From Nyssa sinensis (taxonomy: Eukaryota; Streptophyta; Magnoliopsida; Cornales; Nyssaceae): 64,000 nt of DNA. How positions within the stretch are numbered: position 1 is the stretch's first letter; every line of letters begins with the position of its first letter. The DNA lies in the NCBI GenBank assembly GCA_008638375.1, contig CM018052.1, positions 26,443,071 through 26,507,070 of the forward strand. Reading direction: 5' to 3'. Below, piece after piece: positions 22,870 to 35,897 of this stretch. The position numbers and the translations under genes are program-made. The notes below the pieces were generated by a model, which worked only from the letters and a program-made list of their open reading frames with translations, did no database searches and was not told the origin of the DNA.

Positions 22870-24095
22870 ATTATGCCAATGGTTGTTGGTTTTTGATAGA
22901 GTAGAATAGTATAAAAAGTTGGACTTTGATGGAGTATAATAAAGATATAACAGAGGAGGAGGACCACCGTTCGATAGCAGCCATTTGTTTCTTTCTAGAT
23001 GTTCGCCTGGTTTTCTGTATTAAAAATATTTGTAGGACCGCTGTTTTTACTTTCGCAGTTCCGACTTCCTTTTTACCCTTTCGCACCCTTTCGCACGCCA
23101 GTTGAAGTCCGGGAGAGGATAAAAAAGAAAAGAAAAGCAGGAATAGCGCTTCCCGGGACAAAATTACCCCCCCTACAGATCAAGACACAAGTACTCACTC
23201 GTCTTCCTCAGTTTCAACCATCTACCTTCTTATATGTTCTCTAAAAAAAAAAAAAAAATTGTTGGATAAATTATATTAATTTTTTTTGAATTTTTTTAAC
23301 TTTTATTCGGGTTTATTATTTTTTAAAAATAATAATATTGCTCTTTTTATGTTTTTTTTTTATTTAAATTTTGACTCATTTTTTTTTAAAGTAATTGAAT
23401 CATAAGTTCCTCATAAAATACTTAATTAACATAAGATCCAATCCAAAATAGCTTAATCCAAAAAGTACCTAAGAATTTTGTTGACAAAAATGTCATTCCT
23501 TGTAAAAATAGGGAGAAAAAAAATTTATTTCTACTCCAACCTCAATGCCATGTCATCACCTTTTTATTTTTGAAACTTCAAAATTAAATATCTTACAACA
23601 TATAAGTTCGTTTTGCATAAAAATTATATATTTGGACTCTAAAAATTGAGATCTATCAAACAAGATCCATATTGTATAGGAAATTCTGTCAAAAATAATT
23701 TATTTTTTTTGACAGAACTAAGACAGAGAATATTCTTTGTCCTAGAACAGAGAAATTTAAGAATTCCTCCAACAAAAAAAAAAACATTACACATGTTTTT
23801 CACAATGCATCAAATAATCCTTAGGAAAGTGGTTATACTCCAACATTGATAAAAAAAAAAAAAAAAAATAGATATAGAAAAGAATACACAACTAAAAAAA
23901 TATAGCCTTTTTGAAAAATTCTCTGTCGAAAAATTGTTAGTCCAAAAATCATCAATTCTCTGTTTTATGGTAAAATAGGCCATTTGGCCAAAAAATGAAA
24001 AGATCTTTGATCTGGAAAGCATGGCATGCAGCATGGAACCTTCGAAGTAGGTCATATATTCTCTCTAGCTAAATATCAAAATCATGAACCACTTT
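22870..24095. other. Intergenic DNA upstream of PDC
   Basis: AT-rich, with poly-A/T runs near 23246-23290 and 23850-23868. Short chance frames exist on both strands but none has recognisable motifs. Confidence 0.6.
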
Positions 24096-24935
24096 TTTTG
24101 CTGGAAAGGAGACTCGTAGACCTCTCCAACGATGTGTGGAGTGCAAAATGAAACCTTCAGATTGAAATCAGGTTTCACTGTAGAGTGAGCTTTCCAAGAG
24201 TGTCTTTATCTAAGATAACTCAAACACGTTTTAGTAAAACGACAATATCTTTTTCTACAGGAGTCGAAATCACAAATTGCATTTTTAGCTGAAAAGTTAG
24301 AGTCGTAGACCTTTCCAATGATATATGACTTGCAGCATGGAACCTTCGGAGTTAAATAAGGTTTCAGTGTAAAGTGAACTTTCCAAGAATGTCTTTGTCC
24401 GAGACAGCTCAAACACGTTTTAGTAAAACGGAAATATTTCCTAACACAAGAGTTCAAATCACAAATCGCCTTTGTTGTTGGAAAGAAAACTCGTATGCCT
24501 TTCCAACGATGTATGGCGTTTTACATGAAACCATCAGGGTGAAACAGGTTTCACTATAAAGTGAGTTTTCCAAGAGTGTCTCTATTTGAGACAGCTCAAA
24601 CATGTTTTAGTAAAACGACAAATCTCATTCCACAGGAGAATTTTCTAATGATGTATGAATTGCAGTATAGAACCTTTGGAGTTAAATTAAGTTTCACTAT
24701 AAAGTGAGTTTTCCAAGAATGTCTTTGTCCGAGACAACTCAAACACGTTTTAATAAAACAGCAATATCTCCATCCACAAGAGTTGAAATCATGAGCTGCC
24801 TTTTTTGATGGAAAGTAGACTCGTATGCCTTTCCAATGATGTATGACGTGTAGCATGGAATCATCAGAGTGAAATCAGGTTTCACTGTAAAGTGAGCTTT
24901 CCAAGAGTGTTTTTGTCTTAGACAACTCAAATAAT
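24096..24935. repeat. 188-bp tandem repeat with alternating A/B units
   Basis: The anchor tttccaag (before agtgtctttgtccgaga) occurs at 24191, 24380, 24567, 24710 and 24898, giving spacings of 189, 187, 143 and 188 bp. Odd anchors read ccaagagtg and even ones ccaagaatg. Units of the same class also share interior text: gcagcatggaaccttcgga in one, actcgtatgcctttccaa in the other. So the true period is a dimer. One unit carries a deletion of about 45 bp. The open frames across it on the minus strand are repeats of the same motif and not a protein gene. Confidence 0.88.
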
Positions 24936-26880
24936 CGACCCACATTATATGATTACATGAACACCATATGAGGTGATTCTCTTAGTAAGATCTATAATAA
25001 GGAATTCATCTTACATGAATATTTGAACACTATATTAGCATTATTATTAAATGGGGGTTGAATCATTATCCATTACATATATATATATATAATAACCTTT
25101 TTCTCAAAAAAAATAAAAATTACTTAGATTCTTTGGGAAAAATATCTTACATGGAGTGATGAAAACTGGTCAGAGAGATAATATGAAGGGTAGAACTAGG
25201 AGGCCATAACTGATTAAAAATAAGGAATAAACCAACTAATTTTGAATTTTTAAATTTTTTGTAACAAAATCTAGCTATTACATACATAAAGTCCAATCTA
25301 AAGTTCCCTTGATAACTAATCCCCGATCATAGGAGGCAATCATATTGTAGTTGGCATCATGCATGATTGTGTGTTCCGTTATTTGATTTGCTGAGTACCG
25401 GGATCCTATTGAATCAGGCCCCATCTAGTGGGATAAAATTGGTCAACTGTGTAGTTTATTTGAGGTGAGCTGGTCAGTTGACCTGGCGTAGTCAGAACAC
25501 ATCCCTTGTTTGGAGAGCCTTGCCCGAGTTTGTCATTATATGGGGGTATTTTGCTCTTTTTGCTTTATCTTATGTCAAGTGTCTCCTTCTGTCGTGTAGG
25601 GTAATTTTCTACCCATACAAAAACAAATATCATTATACTTGAACCTTTTCAATTTCTACATTGGCCTGAGTCTCTCTCCCCCTCCCTCCCTCCCTCCCTC
25701 CCTCCCAACTTACAATGACAGAACACAAATACGAAGTCTCAGGACTCAAAAACCTTCGTTTTCTCAAATATGAAAGCTTAAATTAACTAGCAATTATAAT
25801 GTGTCAAATATTGTCAAAAGTTAATTATGTCTATAATTTATCCATCTAATAATCCTATTGGGGATACAAATTTGATAAAATGATAGATCAAGACTGTACA
25901 ATAGCAATTTTTTTTCAAAAGAAATATAGAACAATCATATCTTGAAATTTTCCCAAATTTGTTGGACTTCTTTTTGGGATTTTTTTTAAATGCAAAGTCT
26001 TAAACAGGTTGTGAAGGTCAAGGGCTTGAACTAAATGGAAGAAAAAAAGGTGTTTAATTGGAAAAGAATGATGTGAAAAGAGGAATCCAAGATGTGAATC
26101 ATTCAAGCAAAAATTTTGGTCAATACAAAGCAGCAATTTTGTCTCAGTTATCTCCTTGTTGGTTTTGGATATGTTCAAGTTCTTAATCTTATGATAGTTA
26201 GCTGAAGACTTTACATTTCTTGGTTGAATGAGAGAGCCAAAACACTTTCATATTCAGACTTTCCCTTCTCCCAATCCTTTCTCAAAGCCTCTATCTTCCC
26301 TTGTTCAATATCTAAAATTTTCTCTTAATCCACTAGAAGAATGGTTCCATTCTCTCCGATGAACAATTGCTTCAAGACCTAAGGGGAAAAAAATCATTAG
26401 TTAAATGATTAATTTAGTATTAGAATGTTTTATTAAATTTGGAACTAAGTGGTCAGGACCAATTTGAGGCTTAAACGACAATTCTAAGTAAAGATTTTTT
26501 AAATCCTAAAAATTAAGAAGTCTTCTTGGTTTGAGATTCAAGAAGAATAATTTTTTTTTTTTAAATAAAAGACATATTGAATTAAAACAATTTAAAAAAA
26601 AATTATACTACAAGAGTTTTTATTAATATAATTATAAAAAAATTCTAATAAATATATAAATATGCTTTCAATACCATTGTTTCTTATATATATATATATT
26701 ATAAAATTGTAATAATATTTTAATAAAAAAATGTAAATGCTAAATATTAATAAAGTTCTGTTCTAACTCCATATAGCATGCTTTTATTTTGTACGACAGC
26801 TTGCTGTTTGTTCTTAGAATAGTTAGTAAAATATAATTAGGAGAAAATATAGTACATTATACATACGAAAATTATATGAT
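24936..26880. other. Intergenic DNA with a (CCCT)n microsatellite
   Basis: No gene recognised. A (CCCT)n tract lies at about 25676-25706. The minus-strand frame at 25915-26178 has no motif and a non-gene-like composition. Confidence 0.55.
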
Positions 26881-27299
26881 TATTTTGTAACAACCCGACC
26901 CAAATGAATTAGAATAATTTCATTTATGTCCTAAGGATCAAATAATAATACCGAGATCAGACCAAGCCAATGAGTATAGTACTAAGATGTAAACCGAGAC
27001 CAACTTAGATCGGGAACAGTAGATCTCAAATATACCCGAACTATCATAATGATTAGTGTACAGTGATAGGTATGTATACTGAGGCAAGTAGTAGAATTTA
27101 TGATCTTAGAAAATTTCGAGACCGGGAAAAGCTCAAGTACGAATAAACCGGATAGATGTTAGATTTCTGCATAACATTAGTGCACAAGTGATGTTAGTAT
27201 ACGATGATGATTTCAAGCAACCTCGAGTGCCCGAGAAATACCCGTATGAAAAAAATTGATAGTACAGAAATACGTGCCTACGTGAGTGTATATACACAC

Positions 27300-27500
27300 A
27301 TATATGTACATATATATATATATATATAGATGTATAAGTATATATATATATATATGTATAGGGTATATAAATATATGTACATAAGTATATATATATACCT
27401 ACAAGTATATATACAGTAGTATGTGTGTGTAAATACATGTATATATATGTGTATATGTATGTGTATATATATATATCAGTGTGTGTGTGTGTGTGTGAGC
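27300..27500. repeat. (TA)n, (TG)n and mixed microsatellite
   Basis: Alternating TATATA, TATGTA and TGTG runs inside the solo LTR. A 158-codon minus-strand frame over it (27133-27609) is a translation of the microsatellite, Tyr-Ile and Thr-His rich, and is not a gene. Confidence 0.85.
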
Positions 27501-27560
27501 AAATGAGCCATGGTATGTGAAGAAATAAGTGTTGGTAAGGTTGTGTGTGTGAGAGAAAGT

Positions 27561-27802
27561 GAGTTGGTGTGTGTGTCATATATATATAATATACACAATA
27601 CCTTCTCATTTAATGTAAAGTAGAAAGACAAAAAGGAAAAGAAAAAATTCAAAGGAGAGAAATAGAGAATGAGGGAAAACTGAGTTGGTGTGTGTGTCAT
27701 ATATATATAATATACACAATACCTTCTCATTTAATGTAAAGTAGAAAGACAAAAAGGAAAAGAAAAAATTCAAAGGAGAGACGATAGAGAATGAGGGAAA
27801 AC
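27561..27802. repeat. 121-bp near-perfect tandem duplication
   Basis: gagttggtgtgtgtgtcata occurs at 27561 and 27682, and the intervening 121 bp repeat with only a small indel near the end (gagaaatagag versus gagacgatagag). It lies within the solo LTR 26886-33273. Confidence 0.9.
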
Positions 27803-30109
27803 TGAGAGAAGAGAGAGAGAAGAAGAAGGGGCGGTTGTTGGGCTATAAGAAGGGATATTCAGTAGAGAAAAATCGAGGAGGAAAGCAAGAATTTAGAAGC
27901 AACCAAGAAGTTGAGAACCCTTAAGGAGTTGGGAAAATCAGAAGTAGAGAATTAGAAGTGGGGGAGAAGGGACCCTGCAACAAAAACAGGTGAGTTAAAT
28001 TTAAAATTATTGTTTTTCTATTTTTAAATTTTAGAGTACAAGGCATGCTAAAAACCATGAGGCTAGATAGCGAATTCAAAAAGGAACTGAACACAATTGG
28101 AATGAGGTCAAATAAGCAAGAAACTAGTAAGAAAAATTGAATTACAGGTTTAATGGGTAACCAAATTTTGGGAGTTTTGTGAGCTTATAACCATGGGGAA
28201 GTGAGATAGCATGAAAATGGAAAACAAACCTTCGTCAATATTTTGGGTCTCGCCGGAGACCCACTGGTTTTCGTCAATTCGTGAATCTTGAGAGGGTTGT
28301 GTGAAAAATCGAATATAGGGTTGTGATCCTGGTTGGGAGAGGAAGAAAACCCCATTGAAATTTGGTCGAAAAAGTGATCGGAATAGGTCACCGACATCGG
28401 AGAAGACGCCAGAGACCCACTGGAGAAGAAGAACAGTGTCAGGTTTTAAGGTTAAGGTTTGGTTCGGGTTCGGGTCAGACCCGACCCACCCGCATGTGAG
28501 GCCAATCCGATACTGTGTCGTTTTGTTTTATTTTTAAGTTGGATTGGGGGTGTTTGGACATGGGGTTAAGAAATCAATTTGAAACTTAATTGGGAATAGG
28601 GATAACCTATTTCAGTTTAGTGGCTTATCCGTTGTTTGGCTATTCCAAATGGGAATAGTAAATTCTAAAATTACGGATTTGACCTAAAGGTTTAGTAAAT
28701 TATAAATAGACCCTGAACTTAGGGTTAATTATGAAAAGACCCAGGAATAAATAAATTAAATATTTATTTAATTAAATTAAAAATAAAAATTACTAAAATG
28801 CCCTTAAGACAAATGCGAGTCAAACGGACTCCGATTAAAGTGAATGAATAATGAATTTTTATTATTTTGGGCATTTCAGACTCAATGGTGAAGTCTGAAT
28901 TGTGAAAATAGATCCCAAAAAATAAATACACGTAAAATTATAAAATGACCATTATGCCCTTTTTAGTACAGATGTCTGAATTGAAGTCCGTGAAAGCCTA
29001 AATCGACTTTTTTCGAGGTTCTGGACTCAATAGTAGAGTCTATTTTAAAAAATGAGATACTTATTGCAATGAGACATAAAATTTGATGAATAACATAGAC
29101 TATATAAACAATAGACTGAGATATATTTCTTGATTAAATAGGAACTTCAAAAGGAGAAGAAAGGGTGATCTGAGTTATTGAGATACAATAAGAGGTAAGT
29201 AATATCTGATCTTTGCATGTGATACTTTTAGCCATGTCATCAGTTCTTTTACTACTACATTGTACTCTTATATATGCTAGAATGTTCAATTTATCCATAT
29301 ATGTGATACTTGTTCTATCTTGTAGAATATGTCAGTTGACTATTATATATATCTTAATCATAAGTTATGTACAATTTTACAATGGTCTATTCTATACACT
29401 TGTACCTAGGGCCAAAAGGGGCCAACCAGTTATATTCTTAGCAGCCCAGTTTTACTATAGCCCAAAAGGGGGCAATAGTTATATTCTCGCTGCTGAGAAC
29501 AGTTATGTTCCATATTTATACTCTTCGTGGAAAGTAGCATAATCTTGATATATTATGAGTTTTGGATTTGTGCTCAGTCACAAACTCCATCTGATACTTA
29601 CTCCGACCTACAAGTCTAGGTTCTTGGTGAAACATTAGCTACCGTGGCTATGTGAGATATAGTGCATGATTTTGTCTTGGAGGACGCGAAAATAATATAT
29701 ATTACAAAGCTCTTAGTACTGTTCAGAGACCCTGGTTTGGGCCTGAATGAGTGCTCCCAGGGGTATGCCGGGCCCCAAATTAAAGTGCATCCACTTTTGT
29801 TGATATCATTATCTATTATTGAAAATTCATAGGTTGATTATATTTTTCCCTGTGAATGATCATGTGATTACATGCTTTATTGAGTACTTACGATATTATG
29901 CCTAAGATAGCTCATAACTGTAGCAGTATGATTATTGTTATCAGACAAGATTTTCATTTGATTATCATTTGTGCTTCTTACCATTTGATATTCATTGATG
30001 AGTTATGGCTTTATGATATTGACTAGCTATCATATTCCTTATCCTTATTTATTCATTTGGATTATGATTTCCTATAATAACCTGTACACATGGCAAAGAA
30101 AAAGAGAAT

Positions 30110-32871
30110 TGTCACGCCCTGAATTTTCATAAACCCGGGGAGTGAGTGAGAATAATGAAATAAAAGAATTTAATTAACATATTTATTTTTAATTGACTTT
30201 TACATGTTAATCTCCAAGATCATGTCTTATAATAGCTTAAAGTGTAGGCTAAACATAGCCTAGGTGTTTTCATAACCCAACTTCAAGGTGACGACCAAGC
30301 ATGGTCCAAGTAATTGCTTAGTATATCTTAAAATGATGACAAAGTATGGTCAAGGTTGGTAGCCCAATATAGCCTAAGTAAAGGTCAAATATTTTCCTAA
30401 GTAATGACCAAACATGGTCCCAAAGGGTGATTAAACATGGTCCATAAGGGTAGCCAAACATGGCCTAAAGATTGGCCAAACATGGCCCAAAAGGGTGGCC
30501 AAACATAGTCTAGGGATTGGCCAAACATGGCCCAAGGTGGTTAGCCAACATGGCCTAGGGGTTGGCCAAATATGGTCCAAGGCAAGTGGCCAAAGCTGGT
30601 GGCAAAGTGCAAGGGGGGTTGGGTAGGGGCAGGGGCAGGGGGCAGGCGGCACAAGTGTGCAGACACGTAGGCAGGGGCGGGGCAGGCGGCTAGCTGACTG
30701 ACTGGTCTACTGTAGCAACAATGTATTTGCTGCAAGCTGTTTTCTCCCTTTTCTGAATTTTTTTCCAAAGTTCTGCAAGTTAATTTTTTCAATTTTTTTC
30801 CTACTTCCTCAAGATATTTTACCCCCACTTTTTGGCACTTTTCTCACTTATATATGGGCATTTTACACACCTAACAACTCTTTTTAATCTACAAAAATTT
30901 GACATGGTCTCCTTTTTTTCTAAGCACTTTTTACCTAATATTTTACAACAATTTATAAATACAAGCATATGCACAATCCACCCTCACTCGATGACCACAA
31001 GTTTATAAAAATTGAACATACACCTACATTATCGAGTAAGTTCGAGACTCAATGCCTACTTTCCTAACTCCTCATATACCAACATTTATACTTGCATATA
31101 ATCCTTAACATGGTCGTTTTTCTTACATTGTTCCCAACATATACTTGTGATTCTCATTAAACAAAATATACTCTATTTGTCATTTGGGTTTAAGTCCTTT
31201 CATTATAAAATGGCCCAAGGCGTATAGTCCACCATTTTTCAAATTAAACACAAGTTATTTGGGCTTATGCCCATACATACAAAAATGTAGCCCTTAGGCC
31301 AAATATGCTTCAAAATTCATTTTTCCCTCCATGCTCCAATGACTTCATCAAGTCTCAAGTGCCGGGAGTCTCATCTGTAATATGTAATCCCATAGAGGGT
31401 AAGCACGACTGCTTGTATGACATAATGCTAATATAAAGAATAAAGTTAAGGCGTGACATGTGCAAAGTGTACATTTATAAGCTATATGCCTTCTAATTCA
31501 TCAATGCAATGCAATGGCAATATGCATGACACACACATGCAACTCTATGCCACACCCATGTCTCGCTTCACGGTCCGTCCCCGTTGGATCGCGAGTACCA
31601 TGGCCAATTTTGGATTTTTTACCACAGGATCTACACCTTCATAATGCATAGTACCAATGTGTTCAACACACGCCATGTTTCCAAAATTCACGTATGCCAA
31701 GATGCTTTAGTTTTTCTCTATGCAATTTCAATGAGGCATTTATCAAACCCATAGAGTGTGCCTTAAATAATGCATCATACATAAAGTAAGGTATAACTTT
31801 TAAACCATAAAACTTTGTCTATATGAACATAGCATATAATCCAATTAATTACACATATAATCATGTTATATATTCACAACCTTATCAAATTCTTAAAGAT
31901 TACACAAGTACACAAAGTACTAATACATTGAGCAAACCATAACTTTCAAACTACAAGACTTTGTCTATATGAACATAAGCTAAAATGCAATGAATTATAC
32001 ATATATTCATGTTACATGTTCATCACTTCACCAAATTCTCAAAGAATACATAAGTACATAAGGTACCAACCCTAGGCTTTCAAAGTAACTATATGCTAGG
32101 TTATTTTCTAACAACAAGTAAGTATGTAAGTCATACAATCAACATATAAAAACACTCTTTAACTTAACTTTATTCTTTACTTAGCAAAATATCATACCTA
32201 GAAGAGTTTTTCTCAACCCTAAGGAGTTGTGCTAGCTGTGCAACCGAACCAATCTGTAGGAATATAGCCCTTGATGTGGGGAACAACTTCCTAGAAGGGA
32301 GCCTTGTGAAATTCCAAGGCTATAGATGAGTTTTGGAAGGTAGAAAGTTGAAAAACTTAGGTTTTTCTCACCTTTTCTCTCCAAGCATGACCTGCTGTAT
32401 ATTCTCAAACCAATTCTAAGAATTTTAAGTCTTAAATGCTGTATTTATACTCAAGGGACTAAGGGGTAAAAAGACCATTTTGCCCTTAATGAGTCGCGGG
32501 GTCCCGTTACACCACAACCCGCCTCGAAACACCTCAATTCAACATTCTGCTTTAACCAAAGTTCTTAAAATATTTTAAATGATATTTTTCTAAAAATTTT
32601 ATTTTCGCCTGTTACCGGATGCAGTTGGGTCCACCCGGATGCCCTTTTTGGTCTATTTTTCAAACTATCTTCAATTAGGCTTAAATTCTCACAAGAGGTG
32701 TATTTTAACATTCAAAGAATATTTTCCTTCTATGGCATACTCAAATTATGTTTCTAAACATGACTTATGTCTAAATGATGCATATATAGTGCCCTATCGG
32801 CAAATAGTGCATGAATAGTATTTTACCGGCAAAAATAAAAAAAAATTGTCCTAATTTTTCAGATCTTTACA
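30110..32871 (+). mobile_element. Nested solo LTR, 2.76 kb, TSD agaat
   Basis: It starts TGTCACGCCCTGAATTTTC and ends CAGATCTTTACA, flanked by agaat at 30105-30109 and 32872-32876. Sequence on either side of the insertion continues the host LTR: ttacttatta..ttagctcat after it corresponds to 38993-39014 of the sister LTR. It has no protein-coding region, only an internal minisatellite. It is therefore a second, younger LTR insertion later reduced to a solo LTR. Confidence 0.82.
30400..30600. repeat. Minisatellite, units of about 22 bp
   Basis: About seven imperfect units of the type ggccaaacatggcccaaggg follow one another, with looser copies back to 30290. Several units have dyad symmetry (ggccaaacatggcc). 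It lies within the nested LTR and has no coding signal. Confidence 0.75.
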
Positions 32872-33278
32872 AGAATTACTTATTAGACTAAGTTAGCTCA
32901 TTACAGATTTAATCTGACTATTTCAAGAAAGGAAGCTATATGAGGACAGTAGCAGTTTGCTAGATAGCTGTGGATGGGATAATTGTAATGTATAATATTC
33001 AGTATAGTCTTGTAGCCTCCCATGTTATCCACGTCCTAGGGGACGTTTGTATTGGAACTTTTGGATAGGCGTTTTTGGAGTTTTTGTCTGTACATGAAAA
33101 ATCTAATGATATATAGCATGCAACTTTTATTTAGAGACTTTCACTATTTATGTTATGATATTTATTGCATGTTAGCAGCACTGATTCTGTAGCAAGTTCA
33201 GATGCCGGTTCGGCAAAAAGATCAGGCCGGGGTCGCGATTTGAAATCTGTGTAGGGTGGGTTGGGTCGTGACATATTT

Positions 33279-34516
33279 TTTGAAAAATATGATTAAAAAC
33301 TTGGCATGAAAATAAAAAACATTAATTTTGATATATAATGTGTCCACTTAAATTTCAAATTTAAAAATTGTTAGAGATAATGGATTTTGAGAATAATTTT
33401 TTGGCCATCTTTGAGCTGAAATTATAGTGTGTCCCACACATTAATTTTGGTGGGTCTATATGAAAATATGTTTTCCTCCATGAGGAGATTAAGATCATAT
33501 ATTGGGTTGCTCAAAATCATTAAGGAGTGAATGAGAAATTGCCTCCAAACATCACTACTTGAAAAAGGTAACAAAAGCTTGAAACTTGTGCAAAAAAACT
33601 TGTGTCCCACATAGGATCAGTATAAGGATTTTAACAAGTATATATACACTTACCTTGGAGGAACTAGCACATGCTTGGTTCACCACATACGCGTGCGTGA
33701 GCCGCCGCCGCCCCGCATCAAACCAAGTTGGGTTCGAGCTTGGGCTTGGCCTGTCGTATATATATCTTTTTAGAGAAAATTAATTTAAATAATTTTTTAT
33801 TAAACGCTGTTGTTTTGTTAATATTTAAAACAAATCAAAACGCTGTTGTTTAGTTACTAGATTAATTAAAACTAAAAATGTCACCGTTTTACAATTACGT
33901 TTTTTGGTTTTGGGTGCGACTGTGTCTGTTCACCATGAACAGACACAATTGAACCTTCGTGCCTGTACCAAATAGGTACGAAGAGTTCTATAAATTTACA
34001 CACATTCATTGCATATAAAATTCATTCAAAATTATACATTTTGTGCGTCAGTTTAGAGAGAGTTTCAAGTCACTATTTTTTGGTTTGTTGTGCACTGAAG
34101 TTTAGGTGCTTCACCTTTTAAGTGCGTTGATCATTGTATCTTGGGAGATGGACGACCAAGAGCTCGTAAGCACCATTGCGAGGGCCATAATTCGTCTTAA
34201 GGACATTGTGTTAAACACAAGCCTCGATCCTCTAATTTTTCAATTTCTGTAAGTGTTCTTGTTTTGTTTCCGTTACTATATTCCTTGTACTGTAAAATGC
34301 TATTTTCTGTTTTTTAGTTTTTAGGTTTTGCTTTGAATTAAAAAACTTATACTGTTGTGTTTTAAAAAAATAACATTCTCTGTATTTATTTTTTCTTTCT
34401 TTCTGGTTTGATTCTGGTTTTTCAAATAACAGAATCATATTTACAATAGTTTCTGTTTTAATACAAAACTGATTTATATGTGTGTGTGTATATATATATA
34501 TTGAATAACAATATTA
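33279..34516. other. AT-rich DNA, possibly including the 5' LTR and leader of the next element
   Basis: No gene. A TATA-like tataaatt near 33991, a tcttgggagatgg motif near 34140 and the position just before gag suggest a copia 5' LTR and leader, but neither LTR ends nor a primer-binding site could be fixed. Confidence 0.35.
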
Positions 34517-35897
34517 AGATGAATTACGAAATCCTTAATGAGATTGATAGGCAAGTGGTTGCCGCCGTGGAGGCATGGAAGCATTGAGATTTTCTATGCC
34601 GGAATTACATCCTCAATGGTTTAGATAACACATTATATAATGTGTATTGCACCATCAAGACTGCAAGGGAATTGTGGGATTCACTTGACAAGAAGTACAA
34701 AATGGAAGATGCTGGTATAAAAAAATTTGTTGTTGGTAGATTCCTAGATTACAAGATGGTGGATTCTAAGACCGTGATCAATCAAGTTCAAGATCTGCAA
34801 GTCATCCTATATGAGATTCATGTAGAGGGAATGTCTTTAAGTGAATCATTCCAAGTGGTTGCAATTATTAAAAAATTGCCACCATTATGCAAGGAATTCA
34901 AGAATTACCTTAAGCACAAGTGCAAGGAGATGAAACTTAAAGACTTGATTGTCCGACTAAGGATAGAAGAAGATAACCATGTTCCCAAAAGGAAGGCAAA
35001 AAAGATGGTCATAGAATCCAAGGCCAATGTTGTGGAACAAGGACAAAGTTCTTAGAATAAGAATACGAAGCACAATGGCAATGGTCCCAAACAAGGTCCC
35101 AATAAAAAGTTCCAAGGCAAGTGCTATATGTGCAATAAACAAGGGCACCATGCTAAGGACTGTCATAGTCGCAAGGACCAAGGGAATCCAAGTAAGAAAC
35201 GTGCTCAAGTCAATATAACCCAAGTGGACAACCTTCTGAAGATCTTTCAGAAATGAACCTCTCAGTAGTGGTATCCGAGGTGAATTTGATTGGCAACAAT
35301 ACCAAGGAATGGTGGGTGGACACTAGAGCTACTTGCCATGTTTGCTCGGATAAGAAGATCTTTTCATCATATCATAGCATACATAATGGAGAACAACTCT
35401 TTATGGGCAACTCTTATTCTTCCAAGGTTGAAGGCCAAGGGAATGTGGTATTGAAGATGACTTTAGGTAAGGAGCTTACTCTCAATGATGTGCTGCATGT
35501 GTCAGAAATTCGAAAGAATCTAGTGTTTGAATCATTATTGAGTAAGCAGGTTTTCAAATTAGTCTTTGTCTCTGACAAGTTTATCCTTACCAAAAATGAG
35601 CTGTATGTAGGGAAGGAATATATGAGTAATGGGCTCTTTAAAATGAATGCAATGACTATTGTACCTCATAATAAGAATAATAATAATAAGAACACATCTT
35701 CTGCTTATATGCTTGAATCTTCAAATATGTGGCATGGTAGACTAGGACATGTTAATTATGATACTTTACGCAGATTAGTTAATATGAAATGTTTACCTAA
35801 AATTGATTTTGATCCAAAGCATAAATGTGAAACTTGTGTAGAGGCTAAACTCACAAGAACTTCTTTTTAATCGATTGAAAAAAGTACAAAACCTTTA
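34517..35897 (+). pseudogene. Copia gag, protease and integrase N-terminus (part 1)
   Basis: Gag similarity starts near 34517, with TGA at 34586-34588 after VEAWKH, then [13 protein letters not shown] and [16 protein letters not shown] stop follows at 35053. The zinc knuckle CYMCNKQGHHAKDC lies at 35122-35163. The protease site reads WWVDTRATCHVC: the Gly expected after Asp-Thr is an Arg codon (35325-35327). GAG-pre-integrase WHGRLGHVNYDTLRRL and CETCVEAK follow, with a TAA after TRTSF near 35868. Confidence 0.9.

Larger units (their letters stand above)
26886..33273 (+). mobile_element. Solo LTR (Gypsy-type), host of a nested solo LTR
   Basis: It starts TGTAACAACCCGACCC and ends GGTTGGGTCGTGACA, with the 5-bp duplication tattt on both sides (26881-26885, 33274-33278). 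After removing the nested insertion (30110-32871 and one TSD copy) it is about 3.6 kb. It holds no gag or pol, primer site or polypurine tract, as expected for a solo LTR left by recombination. The complementary CGACCC/GGGTCG tips are common in plant Gypsy LTRs; lineage is inference. Its 28800-29000 part matches 37800-37960 in the LTR at 35898-39328, so the two are one family. Confidence 0.85.

Noticed and set aside
24096..24935. CRISPR-like array
   Set aside because: Units are long, diverged and contiguous, without short identical repeats and unique spacers. The DNA is plant nuclear.
24206..24945. Cys-containing frames on the minus strand that look like a repeated domain
   Set aside because: The repetition follows the 188-bp DNA repeat. 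The frames change between units and have non-ATG starts.
27133..27730. Long minus-strand frames with Tyr-Ile and Thr-His repeats
   Set aside because: They are translations of (TA)n and (TG)n microsatellites and a tandem duplication.
30431..30828. Pro/Leu-rich minus frames
   Set aside because: Translation of the 22-bp minisatellite and a G-rich stretch in a solo LTR.
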